Source of the DNA: Bdellovibrionales bacterium | GTDB taxonomy: Bacteria > Bdellovibrionota > Bdellovibrionia > Bdellovibrionales > UBA1609 | Reading direction: 5' to 3' | Assembly: GCA_020435025.1 (NCBI GenBank) | Contig: JAGRAG010000132.1 | Span: 1 to 13,246, forward strand | Length of the DNA stretch: 13,246 nucleotides | In this document: in pieces, positions 6,234 through 13,246 of the stretch | How the letters are laid out: each line of letters starts with the position of its first letter | Numbering within the stretch: position 1 is the first letter of the stretch | Translations under genes and position numbers: made by a program | The notes under the pieces: model-generated | What the model was told of the DNA's origin: nothing | What the model saw: only the letters and a program-made list of their open reading frames with translations | The model's database searches: none

Positions 6234-6977
6234 ATGGCCCGTAGAAAAAAAAAGTCTAGTGAAGAACACCAAAATCATGAAAGATGGCTGGTCTCTTATG
6301 CCGATTTTATTACTTTGTTGTTTGCGTTTTTCACGATACTTTATGCAACGTCAGAACAGGATAAAAAGAAGCAAGAGCAATTTCAAAAGTCTTTACAACA
6401 ACACGTTTATTCATTTGCCGGAACGGGAGGCTCTGCGAAGCAAACAGTCGATCAAGCGACGAAACAGAATTCACCTGTTGAGCGGCCTTTACAAAAATTC
6501 GCAAAAGGTCCACATGCCAGTGAGAAAGTTCTTAATCGCGTCGAAAATTACATTGTAGATAATGTCCCAAGGGCGACCATGGAAAAGTACATCACGGAAA
6601 TGGATACCGAAGCATTAGGAGTTCGTTTGACGTTGTCTTCGGATGCGATCTTCGAGGGGAGCACGGAGAAGTTTAAAAAATCATCGCTCTCGGTTCTTGA
6701 TACCTTGGGGTCTTTGTTAAAAGAACAGAGAAAAAGCGTTTGGGTGGAGGGCCATATGGATGGAGAAAGTGGAGATAAATCCGCCTGGTCTCTTTCCGCT
6801 GCTCGCGCGACGGCCCTAGTAAGGTATTTTCTAAAAGTTCATAATTTAGATGCGCAGTCAATTGCAGCTGTTGCTTTTGGAGCCGAACGGCCCTTGTTTC
6901 CCAATGACAGCTTGGAAAATCGCATGAAAAATCGCCGAGTCAGCTTTCTCATTCTTACTCAAGAAGCTCCCTTTTAA
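6234..6977 (+). CDS. motB: Flagellar stator protein MotB
   Basis: MotB anchors the stator to peptidoglycan and supplies the ion-binding aspartate. The 247-residue protein starts with a basic cytoplasmic tip, then a single TM (about 19-39) carrying VSYADFITLLF with the essential Asp24. A linker and the OmpA-like peptidoglycan-binding domain follow (about 128-242). In that domain the usual GHTD is GHMD (173-176). The SLSAARA (186-192) and NRMKNRRV (229-236) motifs are present. Length is slightly short for MotB. It sits 5 nt after motA with no clear Shine-Dalgarno sequence, so coupled translation is likely. Confidence 0.95.
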   Translation: MARRKKKSSEEHQNHERWLVSYADFITLLFAFFTILYATSEQDKKKQEQFQKSLQQHVYSFAGTGGSAKQTVDQATKQNSPVERPLQKFAKGPHASEKVLNRVENYIVDNVPRATMEKYITEMDTEALGVRLTLSSDAIFEGSTEKFKKSSLSVLDTLGSLLKEQRKSVWVEGHMDGESGDKSAWSLSAARATALVRYFLKVHNLDAQSIAAVAFGAERPLFPNDSLENRMKNRRVSFLILTQEAPF

Positions 6978-7005
6978 GCCACTTAAACGGTTTAACAGAA
7001 GTGGC
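6978..7005 (+). terminator. Hairpin directly after motB, possible terminator
   Basis: GCCACTT (6978-6984) pairs perfectly with AAGTGGC (6999-7005), starting one base after the motB stop codon. The loop contains most of a perfect odd palindrome TTAAAC-G-GTTTAA (6983-6995). The nearest T tract is TTTTT at 7023-7027, too far for a classical intrinsic terminator. It may mark the mRNA 3' end or bind a protein. Confidence 0.35.
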
Positions 7006-7059
7006 CGAGAGGCGGTCGTTCGATTTTTAGTCTGACTTAAAATACTTGTGATTTCAATA

Positions 7060-7139
7060 TCTTATCTATTAGCTTTCAGTGACGCAAAATTTGTCAAAAA
7101 AGCGATATCATTTTCATTAATAATTACATATAGATAAGA
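7060..7139. repeat. Long-range 10-bp inverted repeat, possible enhancer sites
   Basis: TCTTATCTAT (7060-7069) is the exact reverse complement of ATAGATAAGA (7130-7139), 60 bp apart. Between them lies a second dyad, TGAC (7080-7083) and GTCA (7093-7096). The repeats are about 150-230 bp upstream of the predicted sigma-54 start, the distance range usual for enhancer-binding activators. That role is inferred. Confidence 0.35.
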
Positions 7140-7262
7140 AATTCCTGGCCAAAGATCATTCACCCTGTATTTGGTGCAAGGAGAATTGATGAAATTCTGA
7201 ACAGACTATCCATAAAACCTATATGATTTCAGCATTTTAATGTCACTCTAACGGCCTGTTCG

Positions 7263-7278
7263 TGGCACGGGGCTTGCT
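7263..7278 (+). promoter_or_regulatory. Sigma-54 (-24/-12) promoter of the giant gene
   Basis: The sequence TGGCACGGGGCTTGCT matches the RpoN consensus TGGCACG-N4-TTGCW at every position. The invariant GG (7264-7265) and GC (7276-7277) are exactly 10 bp apart. Transcription should start near 7289, about 60 nt before the ATG at 7350. Such promoters need an AAA+ activator, not encoded in this window. Confidence 0.88.
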
Positions 7279-7304
7279 CTTATTTGAGGGAATTCCCCAT
7301 TTTG

Positions 7305-7330
7305 TAAGAATTGGGAAAACTAAGAATTGG
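7305..7330 (+). repeat. Direct repeat in the 5' untranslated region
   Basis: TAAGAATTGG occurs twice, at 7305-7314 and 7321-7330, separated by 6 nt. Both copies lie between the predicted start of transcription and the ribosome site at 7337-7342. They could bind a regulator of translation or be a small duplication. Confidence 0.5.
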
Positions 7331-7349
7331 AATAACGAGGAGACGGATC

Positions 7350-10300
7350 ATGGTAAAGATCTTTTATACTATATTAATGATGGTGGTTGCCGCACCTTTG
7401 GCATGGTCACAGGTCGGGTCTCCGAACGATCGAATGATTGAAATCAATAAATCGACACTTCTGGTTTCTGAGTTTCAATTTAGCTTAGGAGACACAAACT
7501 TTAAAGGTGTGAGTTCTTATGCCATTGAAGTCTTAAAGAAAGAGCTCGTTAACTACACTCACACGACCGGAGGGTTTAGTCCGCAAACACCACTGAGAGT
7601 GAAACTTCGCGATCCTGGATTTTTAAATTATTTGAGCCAACGATACAATCCAAACCACACGGGCGAAGATGCCTTTGGAAACAAAGTTAAAGGTCAAAAT
7701 CCTTTGCGCATTCGAGGACGAAAAATTTTAGATCCTTCCATGGAGCGTGTTTGGAATGACTTAATGAGACTGACGGGTGACTTCAATGCCAACACCTTAT
7801 CCGCAGAACGAATGGGATACTGGGAGAGCGCTCAGTTTCGTCGCCATTACGATCGATTTCTGAAAGAGATTTTGTGGCCTCGCATTCAAAAGGTTTCTAA
7901 CAATAATGGTCAATTGCCAACGGGCTTAATCAAGGTGGAGATTGAAAAGGTAGAAGATCCAACTACGAAAAGAACTCATAATGTTTATAGATATCATTTT
8001 AACAAAGATCGCCAGCATTCGTTAGTTTTAGGTATGGACAAAATGGAAGCCGAAGTGATTGAAGCAAGATACCCTTTAATTCCTGATGCGGAACTTATGA
8101 AATTTAGTTTCAAAGAGGCTTTTGGAACCAATGCCATAAAAACTGTAAAATCTCTTCCCTCACAAACTATAGGCTTTGCAGCGGCGACTTGTATGGTGTC
8201 GGGATTTGGTTTAATGCGTCGGAGTCTTCCCGAGTATTCTCTGGGAAGCTGGGAAATGCTTCCAGGATATAATGATACTCCTACTGACTTTAAAACGGCT
8301 TGTACCCAATTTTTTGACAAAGACACAGTAATTGATATCGGGGCCTGGGCAAACTTTGGAGTCTTTATTTATGCCCATAAAATTGCTGATTCTGCGATGG
8401 GGAGCTTTAATTTCATGCGCCGCTATCAAATTATGCGTTCGAAACTTAACCGCACCTACAGACAGGGAACTGGTCGGTTTAAAGTACATCAGCCGCATAA
8501 ATGGACGATGTTCATGGCAGGACAATTGCGAAACTTTGTTGGGTTGGGTTTTGGATCTTTCGTATCAGGCTTGGCCTCAGATTTATGGCTCACGGGATAT
8601 GATTGTACGCTCGGTTATTACAAAGATGAGCCGGAAGATGTGGCCAAAAAACAGGAGTGGCTACTCCATCGAGAAGGCTGTGATTTGGCTTACGGTCGCT
8701 TTATTCGCGGTGATGCGATGGAAAAACATTTTGCTGGAGCTCCTGCTTTAGGAGCCGCGGCGATTGCCTCCGCTCTTCATCGACTGCTGATCGATCAAAA
8801 TGTCATCAATTTACTGGATAAGATGGCTGCAAAAAACATTAAAGTGGCACAGAAAGTTCGAAGTGCCTTTGCCGCTGTTGGCAGAACGAAAGTCGTTCCT
8901 TTTATTTACAATCTGATTTTATTTCTTCAATGGGATGAATTCTTACATCCTTATATTGCGAAACCTTACGAGAGTAAAATCGTTGCTCGTAAAATGGATA
9001 AAATTGAAAATAAGCTCTATGAAGAGATGCAAGCATTTAAAGCTAATAATTGGACAATACCAAATAAGAAAAGAGCCAACGAATGCATACGTCCAGGGTT
9101 TCAATTTTTTGATCTCGTTCGTGTTGAAATGAAAATGCATGATCTCTATCAACGTAAATATCCTGGAGTTTATCGACCCAATCCTGAAAGCAAAACACTG
9201 GAGCGACCAGAATCTTCTATGGATGTCTGTTTTGATGAAACTCTATTTGAGACCATTGACGATTATGTAAATGTTCAAAAACAGTGGCGTGATTTTAAAT
9301 TGGAAAAAGCCAATGAAGAGTACAATAGCCATTTAGAAGGCATGACGTTGGCCGCCGATAAGTACAACGCCACAAGGATTGTTTACACCGACTTTATCGA
9401 AAAAGTCCAAAAACATTCAAGCATCTTATTTTATGATGAAAACCCTCTTGCAGGAATCAAAGGCATTGCCATAAATGAAGAGAACAAACCGGTAGAAGTC
9501 GTTGATGATGGTACCTACTCGGTTCCACAGATGCAAGCTTATCAAAAGGTTCATGTCTATAGTGGTGGAAAGATTTTAGAAAAGGCCCTATCTGATGTGG
9601 GTAAAGTGGATCCGGAAAAAGAGCCGAATTTTTATAAAGTGGTCAATGAGTTTTCGCAAATTCAGAAAATTTTAAGCTCAGATGGTAGGGATCTGAAAAA
9701 ATATTTGCCTTATCTTTACCGAGCAGCCTTTGACAAGGCTCTCGAACGAACTAAGCTTTCGCCCTTTGCTTTATATAAGAAAGTTAAAGGTCAGACTTAT
9801 AATGTTAATGGTGGTGAAGTCAATGCGAGCAAAATTGTAGAACTGCAGCAAGCAAAATCTCAATGGCCTGAAGCGCCCAACACAGTGCAAGTGACTCAGC
9901 TTTTAGGAGAGTGGTTTTTTCACACAGACGTATTAGCGAAAAGGATTGATCCGCATGCTTATTTGTTGAAATCGGGAATTGATCAGTTAAACAAACAACG
10001 GCTTCATTACAACAAATGGTGTGTTGAGGCGGCCGTTGTCGTGGAGAGAGATCGATTGATAGAAGAACTTCATCACGAGCATTCAGCTGTTTGCGACCAC
10101 CCTGTTAAGGATGTAACCGGCAGATATCCAGGTATTCCCAGTGACGAAGACATTGCAAAGAAAATCATGTCGGAATCGAATCCTGAAAACCATAAAAGAC
10201 TATTACCCTGTGTGATTGCAGAAGCCGTTTCTTTAGACCTTAAAAGTGACTTCGACGGTATTGATCCACATCGCAAATATGCTTTGGATTTAAATATGAT

Positions 10301-11852
10301 GTTGGTTGCTGAAGGAATCGAAAATGAAGAGCTAAAAAGTGATGTTCTCTCCATTCACCCCGAGCAGATCAGTGAACATCTGTTAGCAAAGATGGCCTGT
10401 GGAGAAGAGACCGTTGTTGCTCAAAGAGGGTTTTTCAGCAAAGTTTGGAATAAGGTGACGGGAGGCGACGATCAAAATACGGTAGATCTGTTTAGTCAGC
10501 CCGTTGGCTGGAGTCGCAATTTCAGAATTCCGAGCATTGTTGAGTCAAGAGAGGACAGTAAAGAGTTTTGTCGTCACTATGAAGAAGATCACATGAATCC
10601 ATCAGAGATTCGAGGTTGGAAAAACGCTTCTTTTTCGATCTTTGATTGGGACAAACTAAAGGCTTTGCCGACGCGATTCAAAAACCCCAAAGCGAATTAT
10701 AAGAATTTAATCTTTTATTTAAGAGACAATATTCGTAGGGACCTGATAGAGCCGAGTGCTTTTGCCTATTGGTGGGAAGATACAGTCGATGGAACTTTTC
10801 GAGAGATCACTTATTACATAGAGCAAAATTATAGAAAAGTCATGCGAAGAGGATTTTTGCCTGCACTTTATGGAAATGTCGATAAGATGCAGGAAGTTGA
10901 TTTGGATTGTAACGACGGCTTGCCGCTTCCGGATTGGACTTTGGTTCTTCCTGCTTGGACAGAAATCGATATGGCTAAAGGAATGAGTCAAGGAAACGTG
11001 AGGTCGACTTACATTGGACCAAACAACTCGAAGCCCGGATCCGGAGAGGTTCAGGTGGTTCCGGTTCATCAGTATCCACCTAAATTTTATTCCAGAAAAG
11101 AGATTCGTACCTGTTTACACAACCGCAAAGACTACTTGCCAGTTACGGGAAGCGTGCGCCTCGAACTTGAGATGCTTATTAACGAGGTGATGCGACCCAT
11201 TTTCATCAGTCAGTTTGAGGGCGCAAAAAATCCATTTAGTAAAGATAAGCAAATGGCTCAACATCTTTTTAATCAAAGAGTCAAAGAGATCTATCAACGT
11301 ATGGATGAGTTGATTGATTACAAATTGGCCAGAGACTTTGGACAAGGTTTTTGTGGAACAGGTGATGATATTGATGAAGAGTATGCCGATTATCTCCCTC
11401 GGGCTTACAAATGTGAAGAAAAAGCCAAAGCTCAATTCCATAATCTTCTTGCGTCTATCTTTGCTTTAAAGATGGACATGGGGCTGATGCATCCAGATCA
11501 GCAGATTGTTAAGGGGCTTTTTGAAGGAGCAGAAATGGCTCCTCAAGGGCATCAGCCAAGTCCTGAGGATTTAGTGTCGTTAGATGACAATTTCCGTCGC
11601 CCCGATCAGCAAAATTTGGCGATGAACAACAATATTCCTACTTGGGAACAAGGTCAGGATGATCAGGGACGAACGTTCTATATCAATCCCTATGTTTACC
11701 AAAAGGTGCCCTTCGATGTAGAGCGGCCCTATCAGAGGCTTACAAAAGATCAACAAGCCATTGTAATAATTACTACGGCAAAAATGGCAGCACTGGCTCA
11801 GGAGGTCTTTAACTACCAAAGAATGATAAACGACTTGAATTTTAACTTCTAA
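7350..11852 (+). CDS. Very large secreted protein of unknown function (1500 residues)
   Basis: I recognise no domain family. The start is ATG at 7350, because GAGGAG (7337-7342) lies 7 nt upstream and the product then begins with a signal peptide: MVKIFYTILMMVVAAPLAWS, cleavage probably after Ser20. An in-frame TTG at 7311 is inferior. The mature protein has 15 cysteines (281, 318, 419, 444, 579, 627, 891, 915, 954, 1017, 1074, 1187, 1255, 1335, 1355), compatible with disulfides outside the cytoplasm. Residues about 270-530 hold several moderately hydrophobic stretches (274-290, 331-350, 387-415, 462-480, 513-529), so membrane association is possible. Much of the rest looks helical and charged, with many aromatic residues. 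No LPXTG, autotransporter barrel, protease or repeat motif was seen. The gene has its own sigma-54 promoter. The frame is unbroken over 4.5 kb, so it is under coding selection. Confidence 0.85.
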   Translation: MVKIFYTILMMVVAAPLAWSQVGSPNDRMIEINKSTLLVSEFQFSLGDTNFKGVSSYAIEVLKKELVNYTHTTGGFSPQTPLRVKLRDPGFLNYLSQRYNPNHTGEDAFGNKVKGQNPLRIRGRKILDPSMERVWNDLMRLTGDFNANTLSAERMGYWESAQFRRHYDRFLKEILWPRIQKVSNNNGQLPTGLIKVEIEKVEDPTTKRTHNVYRYHFNKDRQHSLVLGMDKMEAEVIEARYPLIPDAELMKFSFKEAFGTNAIKTVKSLPSQTIGFAAATCMVSGFGLMRRSLPEYSLGSWEMLPGYNDTPTDFKTACTQFFDKDTVIDIGAWANFGVFIYAHKIADSAMGSFNFMRRYQIMRSKLNRTYRQGTGRFKVHQPHKWTMFMAGQLRNFVGLGFGSFVSGLASDLWLTGYDCTLGYYKDEPEDVAKKQEWLLHREGCDLAYGRFIRGDAMEKHFAGAPALGAAAIASALHRLLIDQNVINLLDKMAAKNIKVAQKVRSAFAAVGRTKVVPFIYNLILFLQWDEFLHPYIAKPYESKIVARKMDKIENKLYEEMQAFKANNWTIPNKKRANECIRPGFQFFDLVRVEMKMHDLYQRKYPGVYRPNPESKTLERPESSMDVCFDETLFETIDDYVNVQKQWRDFKLEKANEEYNSHLEGMTLAADKYNATRIVYTDFIEKVQKHSSILFYDENPLAGIKGIAINEENKPVEVVDDGTYSVPQMQAYQKVHVYSGGKILEKALSDVGKVDPEKEPNFYKVVNEFSQIQKILSSDGRDLKKYLPYLYRAAFDKALERTKLSPFALYKKVKGQTYNVNGGEVNASKIVELQQAKSQWPEAPNTVQVTQLLGEWFFHTDVLAKRIDPHAYLLKSGIDQLNKQRLHYNKWCVEAAVVVERDRLIEELHHEHSAVCDHPVKDVTGRYPGIPSDEDIAKKIMSESNPENHKRLLPCVIAEAVSLDLKSDFDGIDPHRKYALDLNMMLVAEGIENEELKSDVLSIHPEQISEHLLAKMACGEETVVAQRGFFSKVWNKVTGGDDQNTVDLFSQPVGWSRNFRIPSIVESREDSKEFCRHYEEDHMNPSEIRGWKNASFSIFDWDKLKALPTRFKNPKANYKNLIFYLRDNIRRDLIEPSAFAYWWEDTVDGTFREITYYIEQNYRKVMRRGFLPALYGNVDKMQEVDLDCNDGLPLPDWTLVLPAWTEIDMAKGMSQGNVRSTYIGPNNSKPGSGEVQVVPVHQYPPKFYSRKEIRTCLHNRKDYLPVTGSVRLELEMLINEVMRPIFISQFEGAKNPFSKDKQMAQHLFNQRVKEIYQRMDELIDYKLARDFGQGFCGTGDDIDEEYADYLPRAYKCEEKAKAQFHNLLASIFALKMDMGLMHPDQQIVKGLFEGAEMAPQGHQPSPEDLVSLDDNFRRPDQQNLAMNNNIPTWEQGQDDQGRTFYINPYVYQKVPFDVERPYQRLTKDQQAIVIITTAKMAALAQEVFNYQRMINDLNFNF

Positions 11853-11855
11853 TTC

Positions 11856-11871
11856 TGGCACTGGGCTTGCA
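11856..11871 (+). promoter_or_regulatory. Sigma-54 (-24/-12) promoter of the small secreted protein
   Basis: TGGCACTGGGCTTGCA has the invariant GG (11857-11858) and GC (11869-11870) 10 bp apart and differs from the promoter at 7263 at only two of 16 positions. It begins 4 nt after the giant gene's stop codon. Transcription should start near 11882, giving a leader of about 105 nt. Enhancer sites, if any, would lie inside the giant gene's 3' end. Confidence 0.85.
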
Positions 11872-11945
11872 CATTGGGAGAATGATAATTTTGAAATTAA
11901 TTTAGGCGATTTGAAGCCTTTCCAGTGGGCGGCAGGGAGCCAAAA

Positions 11946-11990
11946 ATGTTAAGTATTAACCAATTTCATTTACTAAGAGGTACGAAATGA
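11946..11990 (+). CDS. Possible 14-codon upstream ORF
   Basis: An ATG at 11946 has an excellent ribosome site, AGGGAG (11934-11939), 6 nt upstream. It opens a frame encoding MLSINQFHLLRGTK. The stop TGA (11988-11990) overlaps the next gene's ATG in an ATGA arrangement, typical of translational coupling. The ribosome site of the following gene (AAGAGGT, 11975-11981) lies inside it. It could be a regulatory leader peptide. There is no run of one regulatory codon, as in attenuators. Translation is inferred. Confidence 0.4.
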   Translation: MLSINQFHLLRGTK

Positions 11991-12691
11991 ATCAAAAATT
12001 AATCCTTGCGACATTATTGAGCATCGCTATGTCCACACCGGCGCTCGCTAGAGGTGGAAAGGCAGAAGAAGGAAAAGGAAAAGCTGAAATTAATAAGGCC
12101 GATCGTAGAAGTGACAAACGTTCTCAAGTGACCGATTCTCAAAGAGCACAAGCTATACGAGATGGTGGAGCTCGGGCCGCTGAAGGAGTGGTTCAAGCTT
12201 TTCAAGCAGAAAGTCAGTCATCACAATTGTCACGAACGGAAATTCAGTCTGTTGCTAGAAAATATCAGATCGCTAAAGATGGACGGATTGTTGAATCGTC
12301 TTTTAAAGACTCTGTAGACAACGTACGGAAAGCTAGGAAAGATCTTGATAATTCAAATGCTAACACTCCTCATTTAAATGCTAAGAAAGATATGGTCGAA
12401 GCCGTTTCAAATTCTATGAATGTGTTGATGGTGGAAAGCAGCAAATCGAGAGATGTTCAAAAGTCACGTCAATTAGCTGAAGGAATTGCCACTTTAGGTC
12501 ACGTGCGTGAATTTTTAGAATTGAATCGCGCTGAAGATCTTGAGACCATCAATCGTATGACTGAAATTGCTAGATCTTTAGAAGCTGAAGCTGGTAACAA
12601 CAGACCATATGATGCGGCAATGGTTGAGTATGCGAAACGTACAAACCAAACTGTAGCGGAAGTAAAAAGAGTCAGAGAAGATTGTAAATAA
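11987..12691 (+). CDS. Small secreted helical protein, unknown function
   Basis: The product (234 residues) is not from a family I recognise. It has a clear signal peptide, MNQKLILATLLSIAMSTPALA, here 21 residues counted as M1 to A21, with an ALA cleavage site before RGG. The mature protein starts with a Gly/Lys/Glu-rich basic segment (22-50) and continues as a mostly helical, strongly charged Ala/Ser/Arg-rich chain that could form coiled coils (about 50-230). A single cysteine, Cys233, is next to the last residue. The ribosome site AAGAGGT (11975-11981) is 5 nt from the ATG. The gene has its own sigma-54 promoter and ends at a strong terminator. Shared promoter type and adjacency suggest that it works with the giant secreted protein upstream; this is inference. 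Confidence 0.85.
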   Translation: MNQKLILATLLSIAMSTPALARGGKAEEGKGKAEINKADRRSDKRSQVTDSQRAQAIRDGGARAAEGVVQAFQAESQSSQLSRTEIQSVARKYQIAKDGRIVESSFKDSVDNVRKARKDLDNSNANTPHLNAKKDMVEAVSNSMNVLMVESSKSRDVQKSRQLAEGIATLGHVREFLELNRAEDLETINRMTEIARSLEAEAGNNRPYDAAMVEYAKRTNQTVAEVKRVREDCK

Positions 12692-12709
12692 TCTTTCGCT
12701 GAATAAAGT

Positions 12710-12743
12710 AAAAAAAAGCCGCTGGTATCAGTGGCTTTTTTTT
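12710..12743. terminator. Bidirectional intrinsic terminator
   Basis: AGCCGCTG (12717-12724) and CAGTGGCT (12729-12736) form an 8-bp stem with one G-T pair and a GTAT loop. It is flanked by A8 on the left and T8 on the right. It therefore reads as a rho-independent terminator on both strands and serves the convergent secreted-protein and cyclophilin genes. Confidence 0.9.
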
Positions 12744-12759
12744 GGCTTTTAAAGAAACC

Positions 12760-13246
12760 TTATTTTTTAATTTCTTCAATAGTTACGGATTTGATTTTCA
12801 CTTCTTTTAAGGGCTTGTCGTTGCCAGGAGATGTAGGAAGTTTTCCGATCTTTTCGACGATATCCATGCCCTCAACAACCTTTCCAAAAACAGCATGACG
12901 ACCATCCAAATGCGGGGTTGGATCTAAGGTGATAAAAAATTGGCTACCATTGGTGTTTTTTCCGGCGTTGGCCATTGAGATGACCCCCTTGTCATGGCGA
13001 AGGGAGGAGTTGATTTCATCAGCAAATTGATACCCAGGCCCTCCAGTGCCATCTTTTTTAGGACAGCCTCCCTGAATCATGAATCCGGAAATCACCCTGT
13101 GAAAAATAAGACCATCATAGAATTTGTGGTCGGTTTTTGGTTTGCTCTCTCCAGGCAGAGTCACTTCCGTGGTTCCTTTGGCCAGTCCAATAAAATTAGA
13201 AACCGTGATTGGCGTCCGCTTGTGATCCAGTCTGATTTTAAACATT
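12760..13246 (-). CDS. Cyclophilin-type peptidyl-prolyl cis-trans isomerase, 5' truncated by window
   Basis: Cyclophilins catalyse isomerisation of X-Pro peptide bonds and assist folding. The visible 161 residues cover nearly the whole domain: FHRVISGFMIQGG (48-60) with the catalytic Arg50, Phe55 and Gln58, then MANAGKNTNGSQFFIT (91-106) and the HLDGRHAVFGKV segment (112-123). The cyclosporin-contacting Trp of human CypA is His112 here, as in many bacterial forms. The ATG at 13245 falls at the first beta strand (MFKIRLDHKRTP), where homologues have 8-12 residues before it. The true start therefore probably lies beyond the window edge, and a signal peptide cannot be judged. The 3' end is complete (TAA, 12760-12762) and faces the bidirectional terminator. 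Confidence 0.93.
   Translation of the reverse strand, partial: MFKIRLDHKRTPITVSNFIGLAKGTTEVTLPGESKPKTDHKFYDGLIFHRVISGFMIQGGCPKKDGTGGPGYQFADEINSSLRHDKGVISMANAGKNTNGSQFFITLDPTPHLDGRHAVFGKVVEGMDIVEKIGKLPTSPGNDKPLKEVKIKSVTIEEIKK

Larger units (their letters stand above)
6978..7349. other. Intergenic region upstream of the giant gene
   Basis: This 372-bp region contains the motB hairpin, the sigma-54 promoter and the inverted and direct repeats listed separately. It also holds a hairpin AGAATT (7182-7187) with AATTCT (7193-7198), whose loop contains an ATG preceded by AAGGAG and followed three codons later by a stop (7189-7200). GGGAATTCCC (7288-7297), a perfect palindrome, lies at the predicted transcription start. 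No real protein gene was found. Confidence 0.75.

Noticed and set aside
7189..7200. Three-codon frame with a perfect AAGGAG site
   Set aside because: It is too short to be a gene and sits upstream of the predicted start of the sigma-54 transcript; it is probably chance or a relic.
7311..7349. In-frame TTG start adding 13 residues to the giant protein
   Set aside because: The extension places basic residues before the signal peptide and has no ribosome site, whereas the ATG at 7350 has GAGGAG 7 nt upstream.
8332..8751. 139-codon open frame inside the giant gene, same strand, other frame
   Set aside because: It lies wholly within the long coding frame, has no ribosome site and encodes a Cys/Trp/Arg-rich product with no family likeness.
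10719..11069. 116-codon antisense open frame inside the giant gene
   Set aside because: It mirrors the long coding frame, has no promoter or ribosome site and encodes a low-quality sequence.
1..13246. CRISPR array, insertion sequence, integrase or attachment site
   Set aside because: No regularly spaced repeats, transposase or integrase gene was seen; the tRNA at the left edge is cut off, so an attachment site there cannot be judged.

Overview
The window is a gene-dense, fairly AT-rich bacterial chromosome segment without mobile elements or CRISPR. Gene content and style suggest a Gram-negative, flagellated delta-type bacterium, most likely a Bdellovibrio relative. The grounds are a MotA/MotB stator pair, a NodI/NodJ-like ABC-2 transporter, two near-perfect sigma-54 promoters, and a very large secreted protein of no recognisable family. 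The taxon is an inference; no marker gene here proves it.

Layout. Positions 1-23 hold the 5' end of a minus-strand tRNA (probably Phe). It is divergent from dusB (193-1221, +), a tRNA dihydrouridine synthase. Next is a two-gene ABC-2 exporter unit (1396-3117, +): an ATPase with strikingly degenerate catalytic motifs and a GTG-started permease. Its 3' end overlaps by 24 bp the 3' end of a convergent minus-strand pair: a sugar-nucleotide epimerase/reductase-like SDR (4016-5002) followed 4 nt later by a monofunctional peptidoglycan glycosyltransferase with an acidic tail (3094-4011). A 470-bp divergent region (5003-5472) carries three TGAAATA-type operator-like sites over a candidate promoter, and a roughly 100-nt segment that folds as a structured RNA with a possible pseudoknot. 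It leads into motA-motB (5473-6977), the flagellar stator.

The right half is the most distinctive part. A 372-bp intergenic region ends in a consensus sigma-54 promoter (7263-7278), which precedes a 1500-residue secreted protein gene (7350-11852). Four bases after that gene's stop codon a second, almost identical sigma-54 promoter (11856-11871) precedes a 234-residue secreted protein (11987-12691). The small gene has a 14-codon upstream ORF that overlaps its start codon. A strong bidirectional terminator (12710-12743) closes this unit against a convergent, window-truncated cyclophilin-type peptidyl-prolyl isomerase (12760-13246, -).

Working idea (inference): the giant protein and its small secreted neighbour form a sigma-54-controlled envelope or secreted system of unknown function, next to the flagellar stator genes. 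The other genes are envelope and housekeeping functions: tRNA modification, export, and peptidoglycan and glycan synthesis.
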